A stretch of DNA of 64,000 bases from Pseudomonas rhizoryzae (GTDB lineage Bacteria; Pseudomonadota; Gammaproteobacteria; Pseudomonadales; Pseudomonadaceae): positions 1 through 64,000 of the forward strand of contig NZ_SULM01000003.1 of assembly GCF_005250615.1 (NCBI RefSeq). The letters run 5' to 3'. Under the pieces are notes generated by a model. That model had not been told where the DNA came from and made no database searches. It saw only the letters and a program-made list of their open reading frames with translations. The stretch's first letter is position 1, and each line of letters starts with the position of its first letter. This document shows, piece after piece, positions 25,331-33,163 of the stretch. The position numbers were made by a program, and so were the translations under genes.

Positions 25331-26047
25331 TTACTGGCCGACCGCCTGGACTTTGGAGATGCCGATGCTGCCAACGCCGGCAAGGTTGAGCGTCATTTCG
25401 CCGCCGTTCTGGCCCAGCGTCACGCTGTCGACGTTGGCCGGCAAACTGGTCTTCATGGCCTCGGTCTTGCCATCCACGCTGGCCTGGGCCTCGAAGCGAT
25501 AGGTGCCGGCGGCCAGCTTGGTGCCATTGGCATCGGTACCGTCCCAGGTGAAATTCACCAGGCCGCTGGACTGTTGCCCCAGATTCAAGCGATTCACCTG
25601 GCTGCCGCTCTCGTTGTACACGTTGACCCAGACGTTGGGACTGGAGGCGGTCAGGTTCATCGCGCCCTTGAAGTCCGCGCTGGTATCTACCTTTACCTTG
25701 TCGGTATCGACGATCACCTTGCGCCCGACCAGGGTGGAAGCCTGCAACGCCTGGGACGACTGGCTGCCGGACAGGATCGAATTCACACTCGTATTGAGGT
25801 TGGTGATGCCCTCGACGGTACTGAACTGCGCCAGCTGGGCGATGAATTCGCCGTTGCCCTGGGGTTCCAGCGGATTCTGGTTGTTCATCTGCGCGACCAT
25901 CAGCTTGAGGAACTCGTCCTTGCCGAGCTGGCTGGTCTTCTTGGTATCGCTGGTACCGGTACTGCTGTCGGACGTCGTACTCGTCTTGTTGAGCGAGTAC
26001 TTATCCAGTACCGACTGAGCGGTGGAGTTGGTGGAGCTGATAGCCAT
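25331..26047 (-). CDS. flgD: Flagellar hook assembly (scaffolding) protein FlgD
   Basis: A 238-residue hook cap needed for FlgE polymerisation. The conserved segment QLGKDEFLKLMVAQMNNQNP is followed by EFIAQLAQFSTVEGITNLN. A C-terminal Ig-like/FlgD Tudor part contains FTWDGTDANGTKLAAGTYRF. It lies between flgC and flgE with gaps of 12 and 26 bp. Confidence 0.95.
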   Translation of the reverse strand: MAISSTNSTAQSVLDKYSLNKTSTTSDSSTGTSDTKKTSQLGKDEFLKLMVAQMNNQNPLEPQGNGEFIAQLAQFSTVEGITNLNTSVNSILSGSQSSQALQASTLVGRKVIVDTDKVKVDTSADFKGAMNLTASSPNVWVNVYNESGSQVNRLNLGQQSSGLVNFTWDGTDANGTKLAAGTYRFEAQASVDGKTEAMKTSLPANVDSVTLGQNGGEMTLNLAGVGSIGISKVQAVGQ

Positions 26048-26059
26048 GGCGCCGGTTCC

Positions 26060-26497
26060 TTACTGACCCAGGGTCAGTACCTTCTGCATCATCTGTTTGG
26101 CGGTATTCATCATTTCCGCATTGGTCTGGAAGGCGCGGCTGGCGGAGATCATGTCGGCCATCTCTTCCACCACGTTCACGTTCGGGTAGTAGACGTAGCC
26201 GTCCTTGTCCGCCATGGGGTGGTTGGGCTCATAGCGTTTCTGCACCTCGCTCGGATCCTCGACGATCCCTTTCACCTCCACCCCGACCCCGGCCTGTCCT
26301 TGGTCGTCGAACAGCGAGTCGCCGCCCTGGGCGGCATTGAGCTGGGTGGCGAACACCGGATGCCGTGCTTTGTAGGTCTTGTCGACACTGGAGGAGACGG
26401 AATCGGCGTTGGCCATGTTGCTGGCCACGGTATTGAGGCGAACGTTCTGGGCGCTCATCCCGCTACCGGCGATGTTGAACAGCGAACTCAAGGACAT
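26060..26497 (-). CDS. flgC: Flagellar proximal rod protein FlgC
   Basis: A 145-residue rod protein with FNIAGSGMSAQNVRLNTVAS and NMANADSV at the N-terminus and NVVEEMADMISASRAFQTNA near the C-terminus. Length is typical. It lies 2 bp after flgB in the flgBCDE operon and is exported by the flagellar type III apparatus. Confidence 0.96.
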   Translation of the reverse strand: MSLSSLFNIAGSGMSAQNVRLNTVASNMANADSVSSSVDKTYKARHPVFATQLNAAQGGDSLFDDQGQAGVGVEVKGIVEDPSEVQKRYEPNHPMADKDGYVYYPNVNVVEEMADMISASRAFQTNAEMMNTAKQMMQKVLTLGQ

Positions 26498-26499
26498 GG

Positions 26500-26922
26500 C
26501 TATTCTCCGCGCAGGGCCGACATCAGCCCCTTGAACTTGCTATTGAGCAGGGTGAAGCTGGCCTGGAAATTCATGGCGTTCTCGGCATAGTTGGCCTGCT
26601 CGACCTGGGCATCCACGGTGTTCTGGTCCACCGACGGCTGGGTGGGGATACGGTACTTGAGCGCCGCATCGCCCATGCCCATGTCGAAGCCCTCGGCATG
26701 AATGTGCCGGCTATTAGTGGTTTCCAACTCGTAGTGATGCGTGGCACCAGAGGTGCCCTTGGCCGCCTGCTCTGCCAGCACCGCACTGAAATCCAGATCC
26801 CGCGCCTTGTAGCCGGGGGTATCGGCGTTGGCGATGTTGTTGCCCAACACCTCGGCGCGCTGCGAACGGAAGTTCAGCGCCTGCTCGTGCAACCCGAGTG
26901 CCTTATCGAAACTGATGCTCAT
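26500..26922 (-). CDS. flgB: Flagellar proximal rod protein FlgB
   Basis: A 140-residue rod protein, first gene of the flgBCDE operon. It has FDKALGLHEQALNFRSQRAE and GNNIANADTPGYKARDLDFS at the N-terminus and a C-terminal segment AENAMNFQASFTLLNSKFKG. A consensus RpoN promoter lies 36 bp upstream of the ATG. Confidence 0.96.
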   Translation of the reverse strand: MSISFDKALGLHEQALNFRSQRAEVLGNNIANADTPGYKARDLDFSAVLAEQAAKGTSGATHHYELETTNSRHIHAEGFDMGMGDAALKYRIPTQPSVDQNTVDAQVEQANYAENAMNFQASFTLLNSKFKGLMSALRGE

Positions 26923-26957
26923 GTCGAGAGACCTTTGACGTGGCTTGCTAGCGATTT

Positions 26958-26973
26958 AGCAAGGCCCGTGCCA
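26958..26973 (-). promoter_or_regulatory. Sigma-54 (RpoN) promoter of flgBCDE
   Basis: On the minus strand TGGCACG-GGCC-TTGCT is an exact match to the RpoN consensus. The predicted start lies near 26947, giving a leader of about 25 nt for flgB. Confidence 0.95.
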
Positions 26974-27102
26974 GTCTCCAGCATCCCTCTAAATCAAGGG
27001 TTTAGCCCAGCGCGGCCATTGTAACGACCGCAAGCGGCAAGGTTTTTCCGCCGCCCTTGCCGGCCCCGCCGCCGAGCGCGGCAAAAGTTTGGCGCAAAAG
27101 AA

Positions 27103-27124
27103 AGGGCAGACCTTGGTCTGCCCT
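27103..27124 (-). terminator. Terminator after cheR
   Basis: AGGGCAGACC (27103-27112) and GGTCTGCCCT (27115-27124) form a perfect stem. On the minus strand it is followed by TTCTTTTG. It ends the cheV-cheR transcript 18 bp past the cheR stop. Confidence 0.85.
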
Positions 27125-27141
27125 CGATAGCCCTGCTTGGT

Positions 27142-27969
27142 TTACTTGGCTTTGTAGATGATGCCCGGATTGCACTGCACCATCTGATAGAGATCCGGCA
27201 AGCCATTGAGCGCCTCGGACGCGCCCAGAAAGAGATAACCGCCCGGTTTGAGGGTGGCATGGATACGGGTGAGGATGTCTTTCTTCACCTCGGCGGAAAA
27301 ATAGATCAGCACGTTGCGGCAGAACACCATGTCGAACTTGCCGAGGCTGGCGTAGCTGTCCAACAGATTCAGCGCGCGGAACTCGATCCGGCTACGGATC
27401 GCCGGCTTGACCGCCCAGCGCCCTGGCTGGAGCACGTCGAAATAACGCTGCAGACGCTCTTGAGACAAACCCCGGCCTATCGCCAGCGAGTCGTACTCAC
27501 CTGACTTCGCCGCGGTGAGAATGGCGCCGGACAGGTCGGTCGCCACGATCTGCATACCGCCCCGCCCCTGCCCTACCGCGCTACGCTCGAATTCGTCCAT
27601 GGTCATGGACAGTGAATAGGGCTCCTGCCCTGAGGAACAGGCGGCCGACCATACCCGCAGCCGTTGGCCGAAGGTGTTCTTGGTCAACTCCGGCAGCAGG
27701 CGATTCTTGAGCACCTCGAAGGGGTAGGTATCACGAAACCAGAGGGTTTCGTTGGTCGTCATCGCATCGATCACCTTCTCCCGCAAACCGCCACGGGGCT
27801 GCATCTGGATGCGCTGTACCAACTCCGACAAGGTCTTGATCCCCTCGGTCTCCATGAGCTTGTTCAGCCGACTGGAGACGAGGTACTGCTTATTGTCACC
27901 GAGCAGAATCCCGCTGGACTTCTCGAGGAAATCGCGAAAAAGCACAAAATCCGCGTTGACTGCTGACAC
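27142..27969 (-). CDS. cheR: Chemotaxis protein methyltransferase CheR
   Basis: A 275-residue SAM-dependent methyltransferase that methylates glutamates on chemoreceptors. An N-terminal helical domain (FVLFRDFLEKSSGILLG, NKQYLVSSRLNKL) precedes the SAM domain (RVWSAACSSGQEPYSLSMTM, FDMVFCRNVLIYFS, LKPGGYLFLGASEALNGLP). The GTG at 27969 is preferred because GGAG is well spaced and it gives the usual length; another GTG at 28011 would add 14 residues and overlap cheV. It lies with cheV next to flgA, as in other Pseudomonas. Confidence 0.93.
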   Translation of the reverse strand: MSAVNADFVLFRDFLEKSSGILLGDNKQYLVSSRLNKLMETEGIKTLSELVQRIQMQPRGGLREKVIDAMTTNETLWFRDTYPFEVLKNRLLPELTKNTFGQRLRVWSAACSSGQEPYSLSMTMDEFERSAVGQGRGGMQIVATDLSGAILTAAKSGEYDSLAIGRGLSQERLQRYFDVLQPGRWAVKPAIRSRIEFRALNLLDSYASLGKFDMVFCRNVLIYFSAEVKKDILTRIHATLKPGGYLFLGASEALNGLPDLYQMVQCNPGIIYKAK

Positions 27970-28010
27970 TGCCGCTCCGCCTTCTGGATACCGAGGTAAA
28001 GACGCCTTCA

Positions 28011-28943
28011 CTAGTGACCGTCGACCGCATTGATGCGCTCGACCACTCGAGAGGCGAGATCATCGGGGCGGAACTTGGCCAGGAAGTCATCCGCGCCGAC
28101 CTTCTTGACCATGGCTTGGTTGAACACGCCGGACAAGGAGGTATGCAGCAGTATATGCACTTTCTGCATCCGCGAATCATGACGGATTTCCGCCGTGAGG
28201 GTGTAGCCGTCCATTTCCGGCATCTCGATGTCGGAAATGATCATCAGCAATTCGTCTTCCGGGCGCTTGCCTTCCCCTACCATGGCCTGCAGATAGTTCA
28301 GTGCCTGTCGTCCATCGTTGAGTGCGATGACCTCCACCCCCACCGTCTCCAGGCAGCGACTCACCTGCTTGCGCGCCACCGACGAGTCGTCGACGATCAA
28401 GACGCGCTTGGTGACAGCCTTGGCTTGCACCACTTCACTGATCACCCCGGCCGATACGGTCTCGACGGAAGGGGCCACCTCGGAAAGGATCTTCTCGACG
28501 TCGATGATCTCGACCAGTTGGTTATCGACCCGGGTGACTGCCGTCAGATAATGGTCGCGGCCGGTACCCTTGGGCGGCGGGTTGATGCCTTCCCAGTTCA
28601 TGTTGACGATGCGCTCCACCGACCGCACCAGGAAGCCCTGCACCTTGGTGTTGTACTCGGTGATGATCACGAAGCAGTTGTTGATGTCATCCAGGCCGCG
28701 ACGGCCCGTGGCCATCGACAGGTCGATGATGGGAAAGGTGCCGCCACGAATGCTGGCCACGCCCCGTACCACCGGACTCGACTTCGGCATCACGGTGAGC
28801 TTGGGGCACTGGAGTACCTCCTTCACCTTGAACACGTTGATGCCATAGAGCTGCGAGCCGTCCAGACGGAACAGCAGCAGCTCCAGACGGTTCTGGCCCA
28901 CCAGTTGGGTACGTTGGTTGACTGCGTCCAATACACCAGCCAT
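28011..28943 (-). CDS. cheV: Chemotaxis coupling protein CheV
   Basis: A 310-residue hybrid. A CheW-like domain (about 15-165: LFRLDGSQLYGINVFKVKEV, PVVRGVASIRGGTFPIIDLS) is followed by a receiver domain (about 185-305: RVLIVDDSSVARKQVSRCLE, phospho-acceptor in MIISDIEMPEMDGYTL, conserved Lys near KVHILLHTSLSG). It links chemoreceptors to the CheA kinase and is thought to act as a phosphate sink. The ATG at 28943 follows GAGAGGAG. It is divergent from flgA across a 68-bp gap. Confidence 0.94.
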   Translation of the reverse strand: MAGVLDAVNQRTQLVGQNRLELLLFRLDGSQLYGINVFKVKEVLQCPKLTVMPKSSPVVRGVASIRGGTFPIIDLSMATGRRGLDDINNCFVIITEYNTKVQGFLVRSVERIVNMNWEGINPPPKGTGRDHYLTAVTRVDNQLVEIIDVEKILSEVAPSVETVSAGVISEVVQAKAVTKRVLIVDDSSVARKQVSRCLETVGVEVIALNDGRQALNYLQAMVGEGKRPEDELLMIISDIEMPEMDGYTLTAEIRHDSRMQKVHILLHTSLSGVFNQAMVKKVGADDFLAKFRPDDLASRVVERINAVDGH

Positions 28944-28983
28944 TTGGTGACTCCTCTCGTTGCCACGAGCCGGTAAAGAAACT

Positions 28984-28999
28984 CGGCACACAGCTTGCT
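28984..28999 (+). promoter_or_regulatory. Probable sigma-54 (RpoN) promoter of flgA
   Basis: CGGCACA-CAGC-TTGCT fits the RpoN pattern with correct GG-N10-GC spacing. flgA is RpoN/FleQ-dependent in P. aeruginosa. The predicted start near 29010 falls only two bases before the first ATG of flgA. Confidence 0.65.
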
Positions 29000-29011
29000 T
29001 AGGTATGAATC

Positions 29012-29770
29012 ATGAAGACCGAAGCGACGTGTTTCCGACCTATGAAAACCTCTTGCCGGTGGGCTGCCAATCTCGTGTTGATCCTGACGTGCCTGGGCGG
29101 AAAGGCCTTTGCGGAAGGCGACTACACCTCATCTGACGAACTTATCGGCGCTGTCGAAAGTTTTCTTGAGGAACGTGTGCAGGAATATTTGCTGGAAGCG
29201 GGCTTCAATGCGCGTCACGAAAACCAGATCAACTCCCTGGATCCCCGTCTGCGCCTCGCCGCCTGCGACAAGCCTCTGACACTTTCGCAACAGGGCGCGC
29301 CTACACCGGTGGGCCGGATCAGCATCAAGGTGCGCTGCGAAGGCAGTAGTCCCTGGACGGTGTTCGTGCCGGTACAGGTAAAGCTATACCGTCCTGTGGT
29401 GGTCGCCGTCCAGCCGTTATTGCGAGGAACGGTGCTGGATACCCAGAACGTGGCGCTCATGGAACGGGATGTCGGAACTCTCACCCAGGGCTATCTGACC
29501 AGTCTGGAACAGGTGGTGGGCGCACAGCTCAAGCGCCAGGTCGTCAATGAACAGGTGCTGACCCCTGCCTCTCTCGAACAGGCGGAGTTGGTCCGCAAGG
29601 GTGAACAGGTGGTCATCAGTGCGCGCAGCGCTTCCTTCGATATCCGTATGCAGGGGCAAGCCTTGGCCGATGGCGCCAAGGACGAAGAGATCCGCGTACG
29701 CAACCTGAGCTCGAACCGGGTGATCCACGCCCGCGTGGTCGATCAGGGACAGGTGGAGGTGGCGCTTTAG
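29012..29770 (+). CDS. flgA: Flagellar P-ring assembly chaperone FlgA
   Basis: A 252-residue periplasmic protein that helps FlgI polymerise into the P ring. A hydrophobic signal segment (AANLVLILTCLGGKAFA) is followed by the mature chain EGDYTSSDELIGAVESFLEE. The C-terminal SAF/ChapFlgA part contains RPVVVAVQPLLRGTVL and ends RNLSSNRVIHARVVDQGQVE. The ATG at 29012 has an AGG-type ribosome site; an in-frame ATG at 29042 gives a more standard signal peptide and a longer leader from the predicted RpoN promoter, so the start is uncertain by ten residues. Confidence 0.92.
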   Translation: MKTEATCFRPMKTSCRWAANLVLILTCLGGKAFAEGDYTSSDELIGAVESFLEERVQEYLLEAGFNARHENQINSLDPRLRLAACDKPLTLSQQGAPTPVGRISIKVRCEGSSPWTVFVPVQVKLYRPVVVAVQPLLRGTVLDTQNVALMERDVGTLTQGYLTSLEQVVGAQLKRQVVNEQVLTPASLEQAELVRKGEQVVISARSASFDIRMQGQALADGAKDEEIRVRNLSSNRVIHARVVDQGQVEVAL

Positions 29771-29866
29771 TCGAAGAGTCAAAAGGAGTACCTTTAAGTC
29801 TCCGCAACCTGAAACCTCCGCGCGCCATCCTGTCGAAGGATGTGAACCGCCGCACAGGTCTATGGC

Positions 29867-29893
29867 TAAAGTTTTGGTCTATCAGGCCGATAA
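29867..29893 (+). promoter_or_regulatory. Sigma-28 (FliA) promoter of flgM
   Basis: TAAAGTTT, 11 bases, then GCCGATAA: an exact match to the FliA consensus. The predicted start is about 32 nt upstream of the flgM ATG. FliA-driven expression of its own anti-sigma factor is the known feedback loop. Confidence 0.95.
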
Positions 29894-29932
29894 GCCGGGT
29901 ATGCGAATGAGACTACACGAGGATTTTCACTC

Positions 29933-30241
29933 ATGGCTCTAGATATCAATCGCCTGAATTCGTCCTCTACTTCAGGCATGGGCGGCACTAAGGCCGCCAC
30001 GAACAAAGAGTCGGCACCGGCACAAACCAACGATGCCAAGACGACTGTCAGCAGCGTCTCAGGCGAATCGGTCAGCCTGAGCGCCGAGGCCAAGCAACTG
30101 AGTTCCCTCACTGCCGGGCTGAAGGATTTGCCGGTGGTCGACAGCGACAAGGTCAACCGCCTGAAACAGGCCATCGCCGATGGCTCTTACAAGGTCGACA
30201 GCCAGAAGGTGGCCGACAAACTGCTGGCGTTCGAGTCCTGA
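29933..30241 (+). CDS. flgM: Anti-sigma-28 factor FlgM
   Basis: A 102-residue protein that binds FliA and blocks late flagellar genes until it is exported through the completed hook. The N-terminal half is Ser/Thr/Gly-rich and probably disordered. The C-terminal half ([48 protein letters not shown]) is the FliA-binding region. A perfect FliA promoter lies upstream and flgN follows after 61 bp. Confidence 0.94.
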   Translation: MALDINRLNSSSTSGMGGTKAATNKESAPAQTNDAKTTVSSVSGESVSLSAEAKQLSSLTAGLKDLPVVDSDKVNRLKQAIADGSYKVDSQKVADKLLAFES

Positions 30242-30302
30242 CGCCCGGTTTCGGCATGGCCTTCCTGACGATCGCAGCTAACGTTCGAAGGAAAACCATG
30301 CC

Positions 30303-30770
30303 ATGGCCAATGCCACCCTGCTCGAGATCACCCGTCACGACATCGACCTGAGCGAGCAACTGCTGGCCTTGATCGACCAAGAATTCCAGGCCTTGACCGA
30401 GCGTAAGCTCGAGACGCTGGAATCCTTGCTGGATAACAAGCAGATCCTGCTCAAGCAACTGGATCAGCATGCCCAACAGCGCAGCGCCCTGCTCCGCCAT
30501 CACGGATTACCGACCGACCTGCAAGGCCTTCAGGCCTACGCGGCCACTCAGTCGAACGGCGCAGAACTGTTGGCCGCCTCTACACGCCTGGCGCAGCTCA
30601 TGGAAGAGTGCAAGGTGCATAACACGCGTAACGGTCAAGTCATCCAGGCCAATCGTTTCGTGGTAGGTAAGCTGCTCAACGTGTTGCAGGGTACGGCTGC
30701 ACCCACCCTTTACGACAGCCGCGGCAGCCAAACTCGTAGTGGTTACCAACGACCGCTCAGCTCAGCCTGA
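30303..30770 (+). CDS. flgN: Flagellar export chaperone FlgN
   Basis: A 155-residue mostly helical protein, the chaperone for the hook-associated proteins FlgK and FlgL. The sequence TLLEITRHDIDLSEQLLALI, QEFQALTERKLETLESLLDN and NTRNGQVIQANRFVVGKLLN fits FlgN, including the C-terminal asparagine-rich helix. A GAAGGA ribosome site lies before the ATG at 30303. It follows flgM in the usual flgMN order. Confidence 0.92.
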   Translation: MANATLLEITRHDIDLSEQLLALIDQEFQALTERKLETLESLLDNKQILLKQLDQHAQQRSALLRHHGLPTDLQGLQAYAATQSNGAELLAASTRLAQLMEECKVHNTRNGQVIQANRFVVGKLLNVLQGTAAPTLYDSRGSQTRSGYQRPLSSA

Positions 30771-30860
30771 CGACCACCCCTCCCCTAAAGATCGCGATAG
30801 AGCTGCATGGCTGGCTGTTAGCCATTATTCTTGCGCACCGCAATTTACAGGAGTAGCAAG

Positions 30861-31595
30861 GTGTCAGGATCTTTCGCCAGCGATAATGCGCCCCAGCCGC
30901 CCAAGGTGTACCGCTCCGTCGGCGAGATCGTGGGCGCTCTGCGTCCGGCACTGCAACATCACATTCCATTGCGGATCACCTTCGTTCGCCAGAATCAGCA
31001 GTTCCAGAGCTTTGTCGTGGCAATCGACGAGGCCAAGGGGTTGATCGCGCTGGACGAATTCATCCCTCGTGAAGCGGAGCGGCTACTGGAACAGGGCCAG
31101 CCCTTTCGGGTGGACAGCCTGCATGAAGGTATCCTGGTCAGTTGGCAGATCGACCGCCCGGTCCAGTTCAGCGAGCTCGATGGCCACCGCTGCTACTGGG
31201 TCGGTTTGCCCGCGGAACTCACCTACCACCAGAGACGCAATGCCTTCCGCGTCAAGCTTCTACTGAACCGGCCAGCTACGGCGGAGTTACTTCAGGCCAC
31301 TCGGCAGATTCAGCTGCGCGGCCAATTGATCGACCTGTCGGCAACGGGCTGCAAGCTGCGCTTTCCCGGCAATGTCACCCACCTACTGCAACCCGGCCAG
31401 CTGGTGCAGAGCTTCACTGCCGAATTGCCCATGGGCGCCATCACCACGGCGGTGAACATTCGCCATGTGACCTGCCTGGATCGTCTCGAGCAAAGCGACG
31501 TCGGCGTGAGCTTCCACAATCTCAACGGCGCTGCCCAGCGGCAGATAGAGCGCTTCGTCTACCAGCTGCAGCGGGAAAACCGTCGCTTCGAATAA
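30861..31595 (+). CDS. flgZ: PilZ-domain c-di-GMP receptor FlgZ (YcgR-type flagellar brake)
   Basis: A 244-residue protein with an N-terminal YcgR domain (about 15-115) and a C-terminal PilZ domain. The c-di-GMP signature is complete: RxxxR at Arg126-Arg130 (QRRNAFRV) and DxSxxG at 158-163 (DLSATG). Such proteins bind the motor when c-di-GMP is high and slow swimming. The GTG start at 30861 has a strong CAGGAG site. It lies downstream of flgMN, the position of FlgZ in other Pseudomonas, and converges on an MFS gene. Confidence 0.9.
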   Translation: MSGSFASDNAPQPPKVYRSVGEIVGALRPALQHHIPLRITFVRQNQQFQSFVVAIDEAKGLIALDEFIPREAERLLEQGQPFRVDSLHEGILVSWQIDRPVQFSELDGHRCYWVGLPAELTYHQRRNAFRVKLLLNRPATAELLQATRQIQLRGQLIDLSATGCKLRFPGNVTHLLQPGQLVQSFTAELPMGAITTAVNIRHVTCLDRLEQSDVGVSFHNLNGAAQRQIERFVYQLQRENRRFE

Positions 31596-31620
31596 CCAGC
31601 GCCGCGAGCCCACCTCGGGC

Positions 31621-32976
31621 TCACGGCCCTCCTGCTTTCGAAGATGCTTCGGCGGGCGCCTTTGCTACCTCAGCCGGCGCTTCCTCCGCGGCGACGACTG
31701 TCTCGGCCGGCGGCTCGCTGTGCATTTGCTCCTGGACGACCTGACTGTCGACCCGCGGATCGAGGGCCGCTGCCAGGGGCGAACTGGTAGACCCCTCGGG
31801 CATGGGCACATGATTGAGCGGCGCCTCGTCGACCAGATGTTTACCGGTTACCGCATCGGGCCGGATCCGCCAGATGAGGACGCCACCGCACAGGACGACA
31901 AAAGCGTAGAGCATATTGGGCCCGATCAGATTCATCAGGGCCCCCACCGCCAGCGGACCGATACAGGCCCCCAGACCAAAGGTGACCAGCAGCATGGCGC
32001 TCAGGGAAACGCGGTGCTCTCCTTCGATGTGATCGTTGGAGAGCGCGACCGCCAGAGGATAGAGCACGAACTGCAGCAGACTGACGATCAAGCCCAAGGG
32101 CAACAGCACCACCGGTGGAACATGTGGCAATACGGCCAGTGGCAGGGCCGCGATGGTGAGCGCTATGGCGATCGTCCGGATCAAGCCACTGCGATCATGC
32201 CGATCCGACAGCCAGCCGATCGGCCATTGGGCGATCAGACCGGCGAAGATGCAACAGGCCATGAACAGACCGATGCGCTCGGTTGGCAGGCCCTGGGCGC
32301 TGGCATAGAGCGGTGCCAGACCGTAGAAGGAGCCGATCACCAGGCCGGCGACCAGGGTAGTGGTCAGCGACTGCGGAACCCGCTGGATGAAGAAGGTGGG
32401 CTCCAAGGATGCCGGCTTGAGCGGCGCCGGGTGAATCTTGCCGGTCACTGCCACGGGCACCAGGCACAGGGCGTAGCAGATGGCGACCAGCATCAGCTTG
32501 TCGACATCCAGATCGGGCGAGGCTACCAGCACCGTCTGGCCCAGGGCGAGACCAAGGTAGGAAGCGGTCATGTAGCCGGAAAAGACCTTGCCCCGCTCGC
32601 CCGGACCGGCCTGCTCGTTGAGCCAGCTCTCCAGGACCATGTACTGGCACATCATGCTCATCCCGATGAGCAGTCGCAGGCCCAGCCACACCGGCAACCA
32701 AGGCAGTAGGCCGATGCCGAGCACGGCCGCGCCGGCGATGCCGGCACAGGTCACGTAGGCGCGAATATGACCCACCCTGGCGATCAGCCGATGCCCCAGC
32801 TTGCCGCCGATCACCAGCCCCAGGTAATAGGCGGCGGTCAGGGCACCGACCCAAATCCCTTGCACCTGTTCTGCTGCCAGGCGCAGCCCCAGATAGGTGC
32901 TCAGCAACCCGGTCCCGATCAACATCAACAGCGTCGCGAAATAAAGCCCGCGAAACGCCGACAGCACACGCCCCAT
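31621..32976 (-). CDS. MFS transporter (YcaD-like) with Ala/Pro/Glu-rich tail
   Basis: A 451-residue inner-membrane protein with about twelve hydrophobic segments over residues 8-385 and the MFS loop motif GGKLGHRLIARVGHIRAY after TM2. QWPIGWLSDRHDRS repeats the motif in the second half. The last 65 or so residues are a hydrophilic tail rich in Ala, Pro and Glu (EAPAEVAKAPAEA). The substrate is unknown. It converges with flgZ over a short GC-rich hairpin at 31606-31622. An inverted-repeat element lies upstream. Confidence 0.85.
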   Translation of the reverse strand: MGRVLSAFRGLYFATLLMLIGTGLLSTYLGLRLAAEQVQGIWVGALTAAYYLGLVIGGKLGHRLIARVGHIRAYVTCAGIAGAAVLGIGLLPWLPVWLGLRLLIGMSMMCQYMVLESWLNEQAGPGERGKVFSGYMTASYLGLALGQTVLVASPDLDVDKLMLVAICYALCLVPVAVTGKIHPAPLKPASLEPTFFIQRVPQSLTTTLVAGLVIGSFYGLAPLYASAQGLPTERIGLFMACCIFAGLIAQWPIGWLSDRHDRSGLIRTIAIALTIAALPLAVLPHVPPVVLLPLGLIVSLLQFVLYPLAVALSNDHIEGEHRVSLSAMLLVTFGLGACIGPLAVGALMNLIGPNMLYAFVVLCGGVLIWRIRPDAVTGKHLVDEAPLNHVPMPEGSTSSPLAAALDPRVDSQVVQEQMHSEPPAETVVAAEEAPAEVAKAPAEASSKAGGP

Positions 32977-32994
32977 TGCCTACTCCGTCCTCTC

Positions 32995-33140
32995 TTAGAA
33001 GCTGTTTACGATCTCGCGAGCTAGAGCCAAACAAGGCGAAAAGGCCTGAGAAAGCGCAGTTTACAAGTGGTAAATGAGCATTTCGAAGGCCTTTTCAACG
33101 GCGTTTGGCCGACGCGTAGCAGATCGTGAACAGCTTCTTA
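32995..33140 (+). repeat. MITE-like inverted-repeat element, copy A
   Basis: A 146-bp non-coding element with near-perfect 20-bp terminal inverted repeats (TTAGAAGCTG... at the left; ...CAGCTTCTTA at the right). The interior is also self-complementary (CCAAAC...GTTTGG, TTTAC...GTAAA), so the transcript would fold into one long hairpin. Copies B (43028-43173) and D (63257-63389, reversed) are clearly homologous across their length. It lies between an MFS gene and a glycan cassette. Confidence 0.85.
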
Positions 33141-33163
33141 CGCACCAGGCGAGCGCGACGGAC

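Noticed and set aside
24225-25502. Long plus-strand open frame opposite flgE
   Set aside because: Antisense shadow of flgE; no ribosome site or recognisable domain.
31606-31622. GAGCCC/GGGCTC hairpin between flgZ and the MFS gene as a strong terminator
   Set aside because: The stem is only six bases, lacks a T run and overlaps the MFS stop codon; support is too weak for a separate call.
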